NCBI RefSeq assembly: GCF_021869765.1
Contig: NZ_CP084580.1
Location: 3,658,001-3,722,000, forward strand
DNA: 64,000 nt
Reading direction: 5' to 3'
Source of the DNA: Chryseobacterium sp. MEBOG06
Lineage (GTDB): Bacteria > Bacteroidota > Bacteroidia > Flavobacteriales > Weeksellaceae
The notes under the pieces were generated by a model that made no database searches, was not told the DNA's origin, and worked only from the letters and a program-made list of their open reading frames with translations. A program made the translations under genes and the position numbers. The first letter of the stretch is position 1; each line of letters starts with the position of its first letter. This document shows, piece after piece, positions 62,611 to 64,000 of the stretch.

Positions 62611-63120
62611 TTATTTATCAAAATGATTAGGATGCTGTGCCTTAATATCATCTACAGTTCCCAATACTTTATCTTTAAGAGAATCCTGATATTTCTGAAG
62701 GTTTTCAGCCACCTGATCATCTGCACTTCCCAAAATCTTTACAGCCAGAATACCGGCGTTCAAAGCTCCGTTCAAAGCTACTGTTGCTACAGGAATTCCA
62801 CCCGGCATCTGAAGAATGGATAATACAGAATCCCATCCGTCTATGGAATTACTGGATAAAATCGGAACTCCGATCACAGGAAGCGTAGTACAGCTTGCTA
62901 CCATCCCAGGAAGATGTGCAGCTCCTCCAGCTCCCGCAATGATTACTTTCAGACCTCTTTCTTTAGCAGTCTTTGCATAATCGAACATCCTTTCCGGCGT
63001 TCTGTGTGCTGAAACTACGGTCAATTCATATGGAATGTCCATACTTTTAAGAAAATTTGCAGCCTGTTCCATAATTGGCAGATCACTCTGACTGCCCATA
63101 ATAATTCCTACCATCTTCAA
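62611..63120 (-). CDS. purE: N5-carboxyaminoimidazole ribonucleotide mutase
   Basis: Purine biosynthesis enzyme converting N5-CAIR to CAIR. The 169 residues are the normal class I length. The N-terminal MVGIIMGSQSDLPIMEQAAN, the active-site VSAHRTPERMFDYAKTAKE and IIAGAGGAAHLPGMVASCTT, then LPVIGVPILSSNSIDGWDSV are all diagnostic. The start gives MKMVGIIMGS; the third codon is also ATG and equally possible. purK, its usual partner, is not in view on either side. It is a single minus-strand gene next to the divergent EamA transporter. Confidence 0.96.
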   Translation of the reverse strand: MKMVGIIMGSQSDLPIMEQAANFLKSMDIPYELTVVSAHRTPERMFDYAKTAKERGLKVIIAGAGGAAHLPGMVASCTTLPVIGVPILSSNSIDGWDSVLSILQMPGGIPVATVALNGALNAGILAVKILGSADDQVAENLQKYQDSLKDKVLGTVDDIKAQHPNHFDK

Positions 63121-63298
63121 TTTTTATTAGATGTTCAAAGATAAAAAATTAAATCGAGGCCGGGAAACCTGAAGATAAATGCCAGCTCTCATTATTCTTT
63201 AAAAGTCGGTTTCTATCTGTATCATCAAAAATTGAAACAACTGTACCCTTTCTTTTCATGTGAAAACTGCTATTTTTGTTTGTTACACTTTATTCACC

Positions 63299-64000
63299 TT
63301 GAAAGATTATAAACTTATTTTCGCAGTTCTTACCGTTGCCATTGTTTGGGGCACTACCTTTTTGGCCATACGAGTGGCTGTGGAAACCATCCCGGCATGG
63401 TTCGTAGCGGGAATACGTCAGTTTCTGGCTTCTGTTATTATGCTTTTTGTCCTTCTTTCAAGAAAAGAATTCAAATGGATTGGCTGGAAAAGCCTAGGCT
63501 ATCAGATTATTTTTTCTTCCCTGATGCTGGTTGTTGCCAATGGGATGACTACCGTAGCTGAAGAAACCGTTTCCAGCAGTCTGGCCTCGCTGATCAGTGC
63601 ATGCTCTCCTATTTTGGTGTTTCTGGGAAGTGTAGCAATTGGGTTACAGAAATTCAGCTTTCGGGCTCTTACGGGAGTTCTTTTGTGCTTTAGCGGAGTT
63701 GTTTTTATTTTCTGGGACGGTCTTAAAGACCTTGCCAATCCGGATTACAGAATGGGAATGATTTTTCTGCTTTGTGCCATTACAGGATGGGCTTCCGGAA
63801 CTATTTTCACGAAAAAATTAAATATCCAAAGCGGAAATATCACACTGAATCTGTTTTATCAGTTTCTCTTTGCAGGAATTGTTCAGATCATCCTTGCATT
63901 TTTATTTTCCAAAGATTATAACTTCGGAAACTGGACTATAAAAAGTATTTCTGCTATGGTGTATCTTTCTGTTTTTGGTTCCGTAGCCGCCTTTTTTGCA
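63299..64000 (+). CDS. EamA/DMT-family transporter, 3'-truncated by window edge
   Basis: Inner-membrane metabolite exporter of the drug/metabolite superfamily. No ATG precedes the domain, so the start is probably TTG at 63299 (LKDYKLIFAVLTVAIVWGTT) or an in-frame GTG at 63260. The first EamA repeat (TFLAIRVAVETIPAWFVAGI then FLASVIMLFVLLSRKEF) is complete, with SSSLASLISACSPILVFLGS and ALTGVLLCFSGVVFIFWDG; the second begins at MIFLLCAITGWASGTIFTKK. About 234 residues are present of ~300. The substrate is unknown. It is divergent from purE with about 180 bp between. Confidence 0.85.
   Translation, partial: MKDYKLIFAVLTVAIVWGTTFLAIRVAVETIPAWFVAGIRQFLASVIMLFVLLSRKEFKWIGWKSLGYQIIFSSLMLVVANGMTTVAEETVSSSLASLISACSPILVFLGSVAIGLQKFSFRALTGVLLCFSGVVFIFWDGLKDLANPDYRMGMIFLLCAITGWASGTIFTKKLNIQSGNITLNLFYQFLFAGIVQIILAFLFSKDYNFGNWTIKSISAMVYLSVFGSVAAFFA

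Overview
This AT-rich window looks like a chromosomal segment of a flavobacterium in the Weeksellaceae, most likely Chryseobacterium or a close relative. The evidence is gldJ, porU and porV of the type IX secretion system (T9SS), several secreted proteins ending in T9SS type A sorting domains, Bacteroidota -7 boxes (TAnnTTTG) with few Shine-Dalgarno sites, an lptC of the Bacteroidota type, and short REP-like palindromes. The genus call is inference. I saw no tRNA, rRNA, CRISPR array or prophage.

Layout. 1-1242 (minus): structural urease genes ureA-ureB-ureC, with ureC running off the left edge. 1398-7737: pruA, a small lipoprotein, a TPR/AraC-type membrane regulator and a secreted thioredoxin-fold protein. 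7867-15580: a ketoacyl-ACP synthase III, corA, a patatin / FAD oxidase / DUF2199 run, a divergent HxlR-quinone reductase pair, and an overlapping tag-MazG pair. 15747-18119: alpha/beta hydrolase, small exported protein and a DoxD-DoxA fusion. 19366-24164 (minus): a complete tripartite drug-efflux operon tetR-tolC-emrA-emrB. 24394-30493: small Cys/Lys-rich secreted protein, holB, an aldehyde dehydrogenase, then beta-barrel protein-lptC-anmK.

31042-39864 is the most distinctive part. It is a tightly spaced run of a T9SS cargo protein, a 1043-aa SpvB-like/YD-repeat protein, a 1175-aa RHS protein with a C-terminal variable (probably toxin) tail, and a very AT-rich small lipoprotein in the position of an immunity gene. 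The split into two large proteins recalls the TcB/TcC shell of Tc toxins. Immediately downstream is an IS256-family element (40150-41513) with an 8-bp target duplication. It splits a small membrane-protein remnant, and its own transposase is frameshifted at a run of six A.

41608-50962: SRPBCC protein, NUDIX hydrolase, murF and gldJ (minus), divergent from porU-porV (plus). These are the core T9SS functions that would export the T9SS cargos seen here. 51182-57955: FUSC-type membrane protein, phosphopantetheinyl transferase, HugZ-like protein, ahcY, a lipoprotein and a YiaA-like protein. 58079-62558: three tandem DUF285 (BspA-like) surface proteins with T9SS sorting domains, the last two being recent duplicates. 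62611-64000: purE and a 3'-truncated EamA/DMT transporter. Most units end in clear hairpin-plus-T terminators, many of them bidirectional between convergent genes.
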